NCBI GenBank assembly: GCA_001465935.1
Contig: LNKV01000049.1
Span: 186,001-250,000 of the forward strand
From: Clarireedia homoeocarpa
Taxonomy: Eukaryota > Ascomycota > Leotiomycetes > Helotiales > Rutstroemiaceae
Direction: 5' to 3'
DNA length: 64,000 bases
The notes under the pieces are model-generated. The model was not told where the DNA came from. It worked only from the letters and a program-made list of their open reading frames with translations, and did no database searches. The position numbers were made by a program, and so were the translations under genes. Shown one piece after another: positions 1-11,318 of the stretch; within the stretch, counting starts at the first letter, position 1; each line of letters opens with the position of its first letter.

Positions 1-28
1 TGCACAGCACTGTCTTCATACCAAGCAC

Positions 29-2144
29 CTACTCCTCCTCTTCTGTGCCAATATTCCTCCGAGCTTGCCAAGTCCTCATTTCGGCGTTTCGAGCTCTGAC
101 TCCATCAATCCAAGTCCGTCCTTCATCCCCATTTTCTCTACCACCATATAAACCTCGAAAGCCATCATCGGTTAATCCTATAGGCGACGTAGATCTTCTG
201 GAAACCCGGAGATCGCTCCCTCGATCTAAGGTGTTACTTAGCTGAGATGTGGTACCTCGAGTGATTTCATTGCGGTCTGTGAATAACCCTCTAGTTCGTG
301 CCATTGATCGAGTTGTAGGTGCCGTGTAAGAAGGATGATAACGAGATTGATGTCGAGCTTCGGGTAGGTGAGCAGGTGTTTGAGGCTGCGATGAAGCAGG
401 TAGAGAGTCATTGTAAACCGCATAATTCCTTGATGGAGTGTAAGCACGTGAAATAGGGACAGTGTGTTTCCTTGGGGTCGGGCGTCGTTGTGTGCGGCGC
501 TGCGGTGATGGGGAAGAAGGTGGCGATGACCGGATCGTTGGAGGGCTGCGATGTAAGGGCGACCTCGCTCTGTAACCTGATATTATACGCACGGCAGCCT
601 GCATGATACTGGTGCGCTTCCGATGGCCAGCTGACTGAGAAATCTATAAGCTGGCGACGAACGACTTTTATCATGAGTGACTTACGGGAGGACTTGAGGT
701 CGCAGTTGTATTACGCTCTCTGCTCTGCGGACTGATAGGACTTGAAGTTGCTGGGTTCGGAGCTCTTCGAGGAAGGCTTTCTGAAGGACTTCTAATGGGG
801 CTTGTTTCTGGGAATGTACCGTGACCTCCACTTCGAGGGGAGCTTGGAAGAGATCCTGCCTGGGAGACCGATCGACAAACAGTTGAAAAAGGTGGAGGCA
901 ACGGTAACTGTGGAGATCCACCATCTGAAGACTTTGCGGATGCAAGAATCTGTTTAATTGTCGGACTACCCGGATTAGACAATTCTTCATCAGAGTATTG
1001 ATCAGCATCAACCTCTGGCTCACATTCGTTTTGGTTTAACGGACGGCCCGCGATGGATTCATTTCCCGTCATACCGTGAGACGATGTAGAAATCGATGGC
1101 TGACGTGAACTTTGCAATGAGCTTCCACGTAATTCCTGATGAAGATTGAGACTCTCCGTTGGCCGTGGTAAGCTATCTGTTGTAGACGATGATGAAACTC
1201 GTTCCTGTTCATAAGCAACACTAGATCTCTCAGAATCTTCAAACGAGAAGCTGTTCGTTTGATGTCTCAGTGTACGCGGCTGGCGTCTAGTATGAGCACC
1301 CTGGCGTCGAGCTGGCTGTGCGAAAATGATCCCAGGGGTATTATGGGTAGCTATGCGAGACACGACTCTGGGCGTCAAACTAGCCGTTGGCAGTCGTTCG
1401 GGTGAGCTAGAAGCATTTTGGGCCAGGAACAATGGAGAACGTGGTAGTCTCCCCCTGGCATATAACCCTTGCGTTGATGGAGGGAGAAGACGAGGAGGTG
1501 TAGAGGTCTCATCTGGTTCTGTAATGCGTCAGTAAGATTCGGCTCCGATGCCATGGGGCCGTGTTGGGTATACCAAATGGTGAGGAGGTTTGTGCTAGAT
1601 GATCGATTTCTTGACTGGGACTTTCAACAAATCCACCATAATGAAAGTCGTCTTTGGAAGAAGATGAGAGCAGTTGCGTAGAAAATTCCTCAAGGTGCTC
1701 GTCGTCATCTTCATCCTCATCCTCATCGACTTGCAGCTGTGAGGCTTCTGCCAACATAGAGTATCCATCCTCAGCGTAATAGTCCGAATCGCTAGATGAA
1801 TCAGACGAAGCGATAGAACTGAGGTCCTCCTTAGCGAGCTCTGGAAATTTCGTTTCCATAGTGCCAAGAGGCGAAGTAGCAGAATGCAGGGGATGGGATG
1901 GGCTTGATTGTCGATTTGTTTGGTTTGTTAAATGGCTTCCATCATTACCTGGTATTGCATTGACCAAGGGTCCATATATTCTGCTCTTTGGCGGTGCATT
2001 TCTAATAGGCAGAGTCAATTGAGTCTGTTGCGGGGCAGCCTGTGAAAGATTGCCTGCTTTGGCATGACATCGCCGTCTCCTTCGGTCATAATCATCGATA
2101 TCACTTGGACCTAGCTCTATACAGGTGGGATTTGCCCGAATCAT
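29..2144 (-). CDS. Unknown disordered Ser/Pro-rich protein
   Basis: I do not recognise this protein. Three exons fit: 2144-1574, 1518-686 and 598-29, giving 657 residues. Intron 1 (55 nt) has a GTATAC donor, a CTGAC branch site and a TTACAG acceptor. Intron 2 (87 nt) has a GTAAGT donor and a CATGCAG acceptor. The N-terminus (about residues 1-65) holds a basic DYDRRRRR stretch. The middle is rich in Ser, Pro, Thr and Gln, with an acidic DEDEDEDDDE run near residue 140. The last 100 residues are denser in charged and aromatic residues and end in EEEE. No membrane segment, signal peptide or catalytic motif is visible. A long disordered chain with denser ends suggests a scaffold or regulatory protein, but that is only an inference. 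It is divergent from the PDK1-like gene across a 2.7-kb repeat-rich gap. Confidence 0.72.
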
Positions 2145-2860
2145 GACTCAAGCGGAGATTGGCCAGAGAAAAGATTGTGGAGTGAAAAGATTTTGGGGGC
2201 AAGATCACCTTGGTTGGGGAAAAGAATGTACATCATGGAAAGAGGGGTGTGAGCCAATACTGTCGAAATGAAGTTGATGTTGATGCGCCGACTGAAGGAA
2301 GGAAAGAATGGCCCCATTTGGGCATCGACCTTGCTTCCCGTTTGTGCTTCAGGCTTTTCGATGGGAAAGAATGGCCGACAACTTCCCTCTTGGACGAACC
2401 GACTTTTAGATTTCGACGACCGAACATTCCCCGTATGATTAGATAACAGAAGAGGTATGAATGCCGGTGATATTCTTTACCTAACGCTGGTCCTACTAGC
2501 AACTCAGCCTTATGGAATGACTGGGATTGAAGTTAAGGGACCGATCTGAACAGTCTTCCATGGCGAGTAGGGCTGTATAGTTAGTCATGCTGGCTGGGAT
2601 GTGGAGCAAGGTGCTTTTATTAGCAGACACTTGGTGAATAGAGAGAGGTCTTCAATTGAAATGTGAAGGAGTGAGGGCAGACGAAACCGGCCCAAGCAAC
2701 TCTGCACATATGCTTGTTTGTCGAGCAGATGCAGATGGGCAGGAACGAGGTAAGATGAAGACCAAGGCTAAGCCCTTTCTCTAACCGTGAGACATGATAG
2801 TTTGCTATTGAGCGAATTTTAGTAGATTGGGGATGGGGAGGGGGATGGGGATAGGGACAG

Positions 2861-3013
2861 TTCATAGTTCGTAGTTCGTAGTTCGTAGTTCGTAGTTCAT
2901 AGTTCGTAGTTCGTAGTTCGTAGTTCGTAGTTCGTAGTTCGTAGTTCGTAGTTCGTAGTTGATAGTTCGTAGTTCATAGTTCGTAGTTTGTAGTTTGTAG
3001 TTTGTAGTTTGTC
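2861..3013. repeat. Heptamer tandem array (GTAGTTC)n
   Basis: About 21 copies of a 7-nt unit GTAGTTC, with ATAGTTC and GTAGTTG variants. The variant GTAGTTT is clustered at the high-coordinate end, consistent with array growth by slippage at one edge. Confidence 0.95.
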
Positions 3014-3058
3014 GTGGCAGTAAGCAGTCTCTGTACAGGACGGCATAATTTTGTACAG

Positions 3059-3133
3059 TACCGTGAGTACCGTGAGTACCGTGAGTACCGTGAGTACCTG
3101 TCTCGCCCGTCTCGCCCGTCTCGCCCGTCTCGA
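3059..3133. repeat. Two adjacent 9-mer arrays
   Basis: About four copies of ACCGTGAGT (3059-3097) are followed directly by about 3.7 copies of TCTCGCCCG (3100-3133). Two unrelated 9-nt units lie side by side. Confidence 0.92.
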
Positions 3134-3645
3134 TGGATCTTAAGGCGGCGCGATTCACTTTGGAGACACGTACATAGCGGCCACTCTTCACGCCAACCTT
3201 TTTCTTGTCCCCGAGCGGAAGGATGGGAAGAGCTGGACAGGACAAGTGGTCTTCATGCTCACCGATGCAGCATGAAGCTATATATTTTGTTTTTATCTAT
3301 AGATAGATACATGTATATGCGTATATGCAGAGATTCATGCGGTTTCGGTGGGCGGGTGAGCAGGTGGGCGTGTGCACTGCATAAAAGTGATTCAATAAAG
3401 GATGAGATAGATGAGTTCTAATTAGCAGCCATCGAACTCATATTACTGTCGTAGAACTTCACGAATTCTTCGCAGCCGTTCATCTCGTTTATCTTCCTAG
3501 TGCCCCCAGCTTCACCGAGCTCAATCCTAAAGAGTTTAAACGATTGACACGATTGACACGGCCAATCATCAGTCATTTGCTCAAGGATTCCCGAATATCT
3601 GGTGTTGGACCCGTTTTCCAAATTTAGCAGAAAAGAAGGGAAGAA

Positions 3646-3748
3646 GTGGAAGTGGAAGTGGAAGTGGAAGTGGAGGCAGAAGCAGAAGTAGAAGCAGAAG
3701 CAGAAGCAGAAGCAGAAGCAGAAGACGCAGAAGACGCAGAAGACGCAG
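3646..3748. repeat. Hexamer GTGGAA / AGAAGC and 9-mer AGAAGACGC arrays
   Basis: Successive purine-rich arrays: GTGGAA about 5 copies, AGAAGC about 8 copies with variants, then AGAAGACGC about 3 copies. The units grade into each other, which suggests stepwise slippage from a common seed. Confidence 0.92.
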
Positions 3749-3800
3749 TGGCCGCAACGGCAGCAGAAGGAGGATAATTCCAATTTCAACTCCAAGGACC

Positions 3801-3805
3801 CTTTT

Positions 3806-3838
<33 letters not shown>

Positions 3839-3873
3839 TTCTCCTCCTCCTCCTCCTCCTCCTCCTCCTCCTT
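3801..3873. repeat. CTT/CCT trinucleotide tract
   Basis: A pure pyrimidine tract of CTT units followed by about ten CCT units. Its minus-strand translation as poly-Lys then poly-Glu is an artefact. Confidence 0.95.
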
Positions 3874-4067
3874 CTTAATCTCGATGCAGACCTTTGGAGA
3901 TCCTGGTCTCTCCGAGCGCAGCATAACCTAAAATACGAAAGAAAGTACTCGTAACCTTACCGGAGGTCAGACCGTACTTGGTACTGGGAGGGAGAGCTTG
4001 GACGCAGGACCTCAAAAAGGATCTGGGCATTGTTTGCACAACGAGCACGAAAAGACCGCCGGTACAA

Positions 4068-4143
4068 GAAACCAGACATCAGACACCAGACGCCAGACAC
4101 CAGACACTAGATACTCGATACTCGACACTCGACTCTCGACTCC
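4068..4143. repeat. Drifting heptamer array
   Basis: Eleven or so 7-nt units that change along the array from ACCAGAC through ACTAGAT to ACTCGAC. The period is preserved while the unit drifts, so it is an older or mutating heptamer array. Confidence 0.85.
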
Positions 4144-4167
4144 TCGGATACTGGAACTGTAAGACTG

Positions 4168-4290
4168 TGCTTGTCCTGTCCTGTCCTGTCCTGTCCTGTC
4201 CTGTCCTGTTCTGTTCAATCCCGTTCAACCCCGTTCAACCCCGTTCAATCCTGTTCAATCCTGTCCTGTTCTGTTCAATCCTGTCCAAAA
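4168..4290. repeat. Pentamer/decamer array (CTGTC)n, (CCGTTCAACC)n
   Basis: About seven CTGTC pentamers pass into CTGTT and then into 10-nt units of the type CCGTTCAACC/CTGTTCAATC. The decamer looks like two diverged pentamers that were re-amplified as a pair. Confidence 0.9.
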
Positions 4291-4449
4291 CATCATTTGG
4301 TACTGGTGGTAGGTACAAAGTACTTGTATGTATTGTGCATTACACCCAGCCACGGAACGGCCCACGGATCACGCATCACGCATATACCTCTTCCCCCAAA
4401 TAAGCCAGAAAGTTACTTCCACCACACACTCTTCGTACCATCACTCACC

Positions 4450-4546
4450 CACAGCTACCAACCACTACCACTACCACTGCCACTGCCACTGCCACTACCA
4501 ACTACCAACTACCAACTACCAACTACCACTACCACTGCCATTGCCA
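4450..4546. repeat. CACTAC hexamers and CAACTAC heptamers
   Basis: Hexamers CACTAC/CACTGC are followed by about five CAACTAC heptamers (about 4495-4530). The heptamer differs by one base from the reverse complement of the unit at 2861-3013. Confidence 0.9.
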
Positions 4547-4881
4547 ATCGACCTCGACTCCTGCGGAACCATACTCTACTCAGCCTACACAATCACTCTC
4601 TCCCTCATACGCACGACTGTCATTCCTGCCTGTACTGTACGCAAGGTACGCGGGGGGAGACAGCCAATACACCCCCGTTTGATTTTTGATTTGCCTTACC
4701 CTTCCCTACTCTGCTCGTACATTACTCAAGAGAAAAATCGGATCTGGCCACGACATTATCGCGGGAACTAAATCTGCAGCTTTCGCCATTTGGGATGATA
4801 TAGCCTAGGATCAATTTCGCTGCTTGACGGCCATTTCACCACGCTACTGGTAGACCACAACGTAAAATACACAGGCCCGCC

Positions 4882-7635
4882 ATGGAGAATGATTTGTCCC
4901 TTTCTCAGACCTTAGGAGGCTTGCGCATAGCAAATCCAGATGATGCTTCATCCGGTACCTCGACACTCGAAACATCGATAGATCCAAATCACCACGATTC
5001 CACAATTGTGCCTACGCAATCTGCTGATTTGACGCCGTCGGAATCGAGCGACGCGCGGAAAACCCCAGATTCCCAGACGCAATCAAAGCGACATTCCATC
5101 TTTAATATCCTCCGACGTGGCTCACCCAGCGACCCTTCTTCCACATCATCGAACGACCCGACACAAATTGCAGACCCAAAACGACCTGCTTCGCGTTCGG
5201 CATCGAGCAGTGGTGAATCGACAAAAGCACAAGATACTTTGGCTAGGGCTGCGACTACCAAGGCTTTCCGACAATCGATGCCACTAAATCACCAAGCCCA
5301 ACAACAACAATCATTTCCTCCATATCAACCAAATCCAATGCAAAACGGAAATCGTGCATATCCTCCCGCCGGGGCGGCTCGGCCGGTTTCAGGGGTCTAT
5401 GCAGCGCAACCTCCACCCAATGCAATACCCCCAAGAGATAATGGTTCGTACAGGCTAAGAAGTGAGTCATCGAGGTCATCAATGCTGGCGGGACCGCCAA
5501 CAAGGAGTGATTCGAGATCGGCTGCAACGGCAATGCAAGCCGGTGTTCTTTCGCGAGAGGCAAGCCACCGGGACAGGTCTTACAATGGTAACCATACACT
5601 ACCGCCAGGTAATGGACCTATGCCCCCGCGTCGAAGCTCTAGGGGCATAGGCGGAGGTCATACTGATTCTTTGACCCATCCAAATGACCCCGCAGGTAGA
5701 AGTTACGATACTGAAGGGAACTTGGTAACAAATGAAGAATGGAAAGACAAGGGTGCCGCTGTGGGTGTGCGCGAAGAATATGATGCAGACGGGAAACTCG
5801 TGCTGAGGCAGGTGAAGAAGGGGGTAAGGGACTTTGTCTTTGGGCGAACACTAGGGGAGGGTTCATACAGCACCGTGCTGCTGGCAACCGATCGTCAGAC
5901 ACTGAAAGAGTATGCCGTGAAGATCCTGGACAAGAAGCACATAATCAAGGAGAAGAAGATCAAATACGTGAATATCGAGAAAGACACTCTAAATCGGTTG
6001 ATAGAGCATCCTGGGATTGTTCGACTATACTATACTTTCCAAGACAGCACCTCGCTATACTACGTCTTGGACATCGCCAGTGGAGGAGAACTTTTGGGCG
6101 TGCTGAAAAAGATCGGTTCCTTTGACGAGGAGTGCACAAGATTCTACGGCGCACAAATACTGGACGCGATAGAACATATGCATAACAGAGGGGTAATACA
6201 TAGGGATCTGAAGCCGGAAAACGTGCTTTTGGATGATAAGATGTACATCAAAATCACGGATTTTGGGACTGCCAAATTACTTCCGGATCCACGAGAAGCA
6301 AATTCTTCAAAGTCGTACGACATAACCGGAGGAGGGCAAGATGAATCGACAAGAGCTCGTTCATTTGTCGGGACGGCGGAATATGTGAGCCCAGAATTAC
6401 TGACTGACAAGAATGCCTGCAAAGCAAGTGATCTATGGGCTTTTGGTTGTATAATATACCAGCTTTTGAGTGGACGTCCCCCGTTCAAGGCCGGTAACGA
6501 GTATCAGACTTTCCAGAAGATTGTTGCACTAGACTACGAATTTCCTCCAGGCTTCCCTCCAGCTGCGAAAGACCTGGTGGAGAGACTCCTTGTCCTCGAC
6601 CCGCAAAGGAGATTGTCCATTGAGCATATCAAGAATCACGAATTCTTCCAAGGCATCAAATGGGGTCGCGAACTTTGGAGGATGAAAGCACCCAGACTAA
6701 AGCCATACATTCCTCCGGCGCAGGAGCCCACTCTTATCAAGCTCAATGGATATTCTAATGCACCTCCGGCGGCGTCCACCTCGGCACCATCACGCGCTGC
6801 ACCTGCGTCGGCTCCCGCCAATGGCAATACAAGACCACAACCCAGAATAATTACCGAACTTCCTCCCCCCACGCAGCTCGATATTGAATGGTCCCCTGTG
6901 CTTACGCGGAGTAACGAGCGAATTCTAAAGCTGGGAAACCTCATGGTTCTATCATCACCTTTACCACATAGTCCGAATTCCAAGAACGGGGAAGACGTAC
7001 ACGAGAGGAAGGGAGGCTTTGCCAGATTCTTTGGAGGTTCCACAACCAAAAAGCGAGCAAGACTGGTTATAGTCACTTCAAGTGCAAGGATTATTATGGC
7101 TGCTGCTGGAGGGGATGAGAAAAAGACAAAGAGCGACATCTCCTTGCTAGCTCCAGACTGTACCTGGAGAACTCAAACCGATGTTAAGGGGCAAACCGTG
7201 TGGTGTGTAGACACAGTAAGTCGCATCAATCGGCCTATGGGTCCTAGATCTAATTATAAGCAGCGAGGAACACACCATACCTTTGAAGATACAAAGTCAT
7301 CGGTTACGTCAGGTGATCCTTCAAAATCATCAGCGCAGGAATGGATCGACGCCATAGAGCGAGCCAAAGAAATGGCTCTATCACAAAATATGGTTGGGTC
7401 TTACAGCAGCGAGACTGGCTTCGACATGCCTTCAGGGGCTACGAGCCCAAGTAGCACCCTTCGTGGAACGAGCATCTATTCGGAAAGCTTTGGGGTTGCT
7501 GACCGACATGGCCGGAACCACCTAACGAAAAGTCAAGCCAGTTTGGGAGGCGAAGATGCCTTGGGAGATGCCAAGAAGAAATCCCATCGGTTCAGCAAAC
7601 GGCAATCCAAGAATGGCTTATCTACACCGTTTTAG
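4882..7635 (+). CDS. PDK1-type AGC protein kinase (Ksg1/Pkh-like)
   Basis: A 917-residue single-exon serine/threonine kinase of the phosphoinositide-dependent kinase-1 family, the upstream kinase that phosphorylates the activation loops of other AGC kinases. Residues 1-290 are disordered and Ser/Pro/Gln-rich. The kinase domain covers about 315-600: a GEGSYSTV glycine loop, YAVKILDKK with the ATP lysine K347, HRDLKPEN with catalytic D442, and DFG at D460. The activation loop reads RSFVGTAEYVSPELL, with S494 in the autophosphorylation position known for PDK1. Residues about 665-833 match the C-terminal PDK1-type PH-like domain, interrupted by low-complexity insertions. The tail is Ser/Lys-rich. 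The start is the first in-frame ATG after the repeat-rich leader. No intron is needed. The family assignment is strong; which yeast paralogue it matches is not resolved. Confidence 0.95.
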   Translation: MENDLSLSQTLGGLRIANPDDASSGTSTLETSIDPNHHDSTIVPTQSADLTPSESSDARKTPDSQTQSKRHSIFNILRRGSPSDPSSTSSNDPTQIADPKRPASRSASSSGESTKAQDTLARAATTKAFRQSMPLNHQAQQQQSFPPYQPNPMQNGNRAYPPAGAARPVSGVYAAQPPPNAIPPRDNGSYRLRSESSRSSMLAGPPTRSDSRSAATAMQAGVLSREASHRDRSYNGNHTLPPGNGPMPPRRSSRGIGGGHTDSLTHPNDPAGRSYDTEGNLVTNEEWKDKGAAVGVREEYDADGKLVLRQVKKGVRDFVFGRTLGEGSYSTVLLATDRQTLKEYAVKILDKKHIIKEKKIKYVNIEKDTLNRLIEHPGIVRLYYTFQDSTSLYYVLDIASGGELLGVLKKIGSFDEECTRFYGAQILDAIEHMHNRGVIHRDLKPENVLLDDKMYIKITDFGTAKLLPDPREANSSKSYDITGGGQDESTRARSFVGTAEYVSPELLTDKNACKASDLWAFGCIIYQLLSGRPPFKAGNEYQTFQKIVALDYEFPPGFPPAAKDLVERLLVLDPQRRLSIEHIKNHEFFQGIKWGRELWRMKAPRLKPYIPPAQEPTLIKLNGYSNAPPAASTSAPSRAAPASAPANGNTRPQPRIITELPPPTQLDIEWSPVLTRSNERILKLGNLMVLSSPLPHSPNSKNGEDVHERKGGFARFFGGSTTKKRARLVIVTSSARIIMAAAGGDEKKTKSDISLLAPDCTWRTQTDVKGQTVWCVDTVSRINRPMGPRSNYKQRGTHHTFEDTKSSVTSGDPSKSSAQEWIDAIERAKEMALSQNMVGSYSSETGFDMPSGATSPSSTLRGTSIYSESFGVADRHGRNHLTKSQASLGGEDALGDAKKKSHRFSKRQSKNGLSTPF

Positions 7636-8790
7636 AGATGATATCAGGTTCAACTACATAACCAGATCCTGGTCATAAACCATATGATGTTTCCTACTCA
7701 TCAAATCATTTCGGCATTTGCTAGCGCGGCGTAGGTCTCGGCTTTTGTTGCATTATTTACATTCCATATTATTTTCTCTCTTCAAGGCGGATTCTTTATG
7801 ACGACTTATACGACTGTTTGTGCTCTCTTTTCTTCGCCGAAATTTCCATATCTGATTTCTGCACCATGACCTGGATCTCACACCAAAATACACACCCACT
7901 AATACGCTCCTTGATTCACAACTTACCACGCTAAGTCTAGTAGCTATGGTACTTTCATATCTTCAATCACAAGTGTCGAGTACAGCATGGATGCACGGAA
8001 GTTTGGCTCGAGGATCTTGGAGGGGCAGCAAAGGCGTCCCTTAATTCTCTTGAAAGATTTTCTTTGCGTTCTCTGGAGGGGTTAGGTAGGAAGGGCGGGC
8101 ACAGATTCACGCTGAGAATTGATATTTCTTTTCTCATTTACTTTAATAATTATATTAGCTCATGATGGATAGGTAGTTTTGGGGCTTTCATTTCGAGTTG
8201 ATTTGTAGAAAGAGAGAGGGAAAGAAAGAAGGAAAGATAGACAAGATAGGCGGACGTCTAAAAAAAATGGTATCTCACAATTGGAGAGTGTTGAGAACAA
8301 AATGTCGATAGGACTGGTTGTACATTACAGGTTTACGGGGGAGGTGGCTGGAGACGAGTTTCCTGCATGGAGTTGAAGCAAAGGGATGGCGTCGGGTCAG
8401 AGGGTTGATCGGTCGGACCATGGGGAAGCGGGAATATTAAAGATTTATTGAAACAATATTGGGATGTACCTTTTTGGTTCGCACAAAAGTCACTTTTATA
8501 TGGAATTTACGCCATGGCAAGAGTTTACTAATCGTGTGTTGTAGTGTGTGCGTGGCCAGCTCCAGCTGCGCTTGATTTGGTAAATGGGTGACCGACCTTA
8601 CATACATTGATTACTAACGGCAGGACAAGCCCAAATACCAGGGTGAAGGTACTTATATCTGCTGCTCCAATTGCTTCATTTCCTCTTTGGTGTTTCTTTT
8701 TCTTTTTGGGGACAAACAAAAAGGCTTTCGCTGAATGGTGTTGGAACTTGAGAGTTATCTCCCATCCGTCAATTCCAGTTTGTTTACAAG
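7636..8790. other. Intergenic: kinase 3' region and GMC upstream region
   Basis: Holds the 3' untranslated region of the kinase and the upstream region of the GMC gene. It contains purine-rich GAAAGAAAGAAGG-like runs near 8211-8240 and AT-rich sequence near 8120-8165. No gene or RNA is visible. Confidence 0.6.
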
Positions 8791-11217
8791 ATGGCGAACA
8801 AACTTCGCTCTCTTCTTCACCTTCTTTCCCTACAAACCCTTCTCTTCAACCCATCCCAATCCACACCAACTGAAACTTTTGACTACATGTAAGTATCGGC
8901 TCCTCTTCTCCCTTCTTTATTCCAGTTCCTACAGAGCTAAGTTCATCTCGCGTTCCAGTATCATAGGCGGTGGGACCGCCGGCTTGACAATCGCTTCTAG
9001 ACTTACTGCAAATCCTAAGATTTCGGTTTTGGTGTTAGAGGCGGGAAATGATCATTCGAATGATACGAATGTTCTTGCGCCGGGTTTGTATACGGGGATG
9101 TATGGAAATGAGGAGTATGACTGGAATTTTAAGTCGGTGCCGCAGGTGGGACTTCTTACCTTTCCTTTGGTGTTTTCCCTGCATTGGCTTATTTCACTTA
9201 TCGTTTCCCAATGACTCTTCCGGAATATCTTAGCTATTTCATATTGCTAACAGTTAAAGGTTCACGTCAATAACCAAGTATTCGCCCACCCTCGAGGCAA
9301 ACAACTCGGCGGCTCCAGCGCCATCAACTTCCTCTACTGGACCCACGCCTCCCGCCAAGATATCGACAATTGGGGTCTCCTAGGTAACGTGAATTGGTCT
9401 TGGTCCACTCTAGACCCTTATTTCACGCATTCTGAATCATTCATCCTACCCACCAGCACCGTGGAAGACGATCTCCAGACACAAACCACTGATCCTAGGA
9501 TACACGGCCATGATGGTCCTATTGTCAATACCTTCCCTGATATCTACGGCCCACTAGATGAGGCGTGGCCGCGGACATATGAGACTTTGGGTCTGCAGGC
9601 GAAGAGTGATCCGAGGGATGGGTTGGCTTTAGGTGGGTATACAAATCTATTAAATTTAGATTTGAAGGGGAGGAAGAGAAGTTATGCTGCAACGGGGTAT
9701 TATTTGCCTGTTAAGGAGAGGACGAATTTAAAGGTTCTTACAGGGGCATTGGTGGAGAAGATTATCCTGGAGAAAGGTAAGAAGAAAGGAGGAGATGTGC
9801 TAGCTACGGGTGTGAAGTACTCCAATGGGACTGTAGCGAATGCGAGGAAAGAGGTTATCTTGTGTGCGGGAAGTATTGGTAGTCCGCAAATCTTGGAATT
9901 GAGTGGTATTGGAAATAGGCACGTGTTGGAAAAGAATGGGATTGAAGTTTTGGTAGAAAACGATAATGTGGGAGAGAACCTACAAGACCATGTTTACGTG
10001 CCTATCAGGTTTGTGTTCTTTTCTCTTTCCCGTTATTTCTGTTCCCATCCTAAAATTGGTATTGACACTTCTCTCAAAGCTACGAAGTCAAACCTGGTAT
10101 AGAAACCCTAGATAACTTCTCGGATCCGACATATTTCGAAGCGGCATATGAAGAGTATCTCGCTAATGCTACTGGACCACTTGCAACAACGGGAGCGAGC
10201 TCGGGTTTGCTTTCATGTAAACAGATAGGTTGTGCGGATTTGGAACCGCCGAATGAGAAGGATTTTGGAAAGAATTTGAGATCTGGATTAAAGGAACAGT
10301 ATGAGTTGCAGTCAAAGTATTTCCATAGCGAGGCGGTTACGCAGGAGTGAGTAGTTTCTTTCCATAATCTGGTTTTTGGGTTGTTTGAAGCCTTTCTCGT
10401 CATTCTTTTTTTCCTAGGACGATTTCGGGTCATAAGAGCCATGGAGTTATGTCTTATTCCAATTTAATTTGACACGATTGTTGTCGGATTGGAATACTTC
10501 TTCTTTCAAACTTTTTACTTTAATATTTGCTAACATTCCTTAGACTGACAGTTTTCGGTGGGATGTCGCCCCAATACCAAAATGACACGACCAAGCTGTT
10601 CCTCTCGTCCTCCCCTGGAAACTTTCTTACACGTGAGTATCACATATTTCTCGAGCTAATTCACAAATCCCTCTCTATCTTCACCTCCTAATTTCTCTGG
10701 TTCTTACAATCCATCTCCATCCACCCATCTCTTCCCTCTGAAACTAACAACCTTCCCCCTTCCCCCTCTAGTTCTCGGCGTCCTCGAACACCCCTTCTCC
10801 CGCGGCAGCATCCACATCGCCTCTCCCTCGCCGTACGTCCCTCCCCACCTCGACCCATCCTACCTCTCTCACCCCTTCGACCTCCCCGTCCTCCAGCGCA
10901 TCCTCTCCCACCTCCAAACCATCGCCCGCACCCCTCCCCTCAGCACCCTCCTTCTCTCCCCCTGCACTCCATCCCCCCCCTCCTCCTCCATCCCCCAAAC
11001 CCTCCAATCCGAATACCACCCCATCGGCACATGCTCGATGCTCCCGCGCCCGCACGGCGGCGTCGTCGACGCGCACTTCCACGTCTACGGCGCACGCCGT
11101 CTGCGCGTCATAGACGCAAGCGTGTTTCCTTTGCTCGTGCGGGGAAACCTGCAGAGTCTTGTGTATGCGGTTGCGGAGAGGGGGGCCGAGTTTATTTTGG
11201 AGGAGTGGGAGGGATAG
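8791..11217 (+). CDS. GMC (glucose-methanol-choline) oxidoreductase
   Basis: An FAD-dependent alcohol/sugar-type oxidoreductase. Six exons fit: 8791-8888, 8959-9145, 9260-10008, 10080-10346, 10544-10632 and 10772-11217, giving 611 residues. A short hydrophobic N-terminus (LRSLLHLLSLQTLLF) suggests secretion. The FAD dinucleotide motif GGGTAG is at residues 36-41. PRGKQLGGSSAINF is the GMC signature 1 region, and GSIGSPQILELSGIG is signature 2. The C-terminal EYHPIGTCSM carries the catalytic His (H546), and N589 in GNLQSLVYAVAERGA takes the second active-site position. The substrate cannot be told. Exon 5 is reached over an unusually long 197-nt intron that has a strong unused acceptor inside (see findings). 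Codon choice switches from C-rich to G-rich twice along the gene. It is convergent with the OPT transporter. Confidence 0.88.
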
Positions 11218-11240
11218 ACTGACTGACTGACTGACTGACT
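11218..11240. repeat. (GACT)n / (ACTG)n tetramer array
   Basis: About six perfect ACTG units begin at the GMC stop codon. Confidence 0.95.
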
Positions 11241-11286
11241 GGGGAAGGGAGGGCTGGGAAAGAGGGTGCGAAAGCTGATGTTGCGG

Positions 11287-11289
<3 letters not shown>

Positions 11290-11318
<29 letters not shown>
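11290..11318. repeat. G29 homopolymer
   Basis: A run of 29 guanines in the predicted 3' untranslated region of the GMC gene. The exact length may be affected by sequencing error. Confidence 0.9.

Larger units (their letters stand above)
2145..4881. other. Repeat-rich gene-free gap between divergent genes
   Basis: This 2.7-kb stretch separates two divergent genes. From about 2.86 to 4.55 kb it is dominated by short tandem arrays of 3-, 5-, 6-, 7-, 9- and 10-mer units, listed separately. Open frames here are repeat translations such as poly-Lys/Glu or NYEL repeats, so none is called as a gene. The last 330 bases before the kinase ATG are ordinary sequence and probably hold its promoter and leader. 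Confidence 0.7.

Noticed and set aside
2862..3245. Minus-strand open frame with NYEL and THG repeats
   Set aside because: Most of it is the 7-mer and 9-mer arrays read in frame.
3418..3924. Minus-strand open frame of 168 codons with poly-Glu and poly-Lys
   Set aside because: It is a translation of CTT/CCT and GTGGAA/AGAAGC arrays; no unique sequence of gene length remains.
4171..4771. Plus-strand open frames between repeats and the kinase
   Set aside because: Mainly pentamer and hexamer repeat translations; no family resemblance or splice support.
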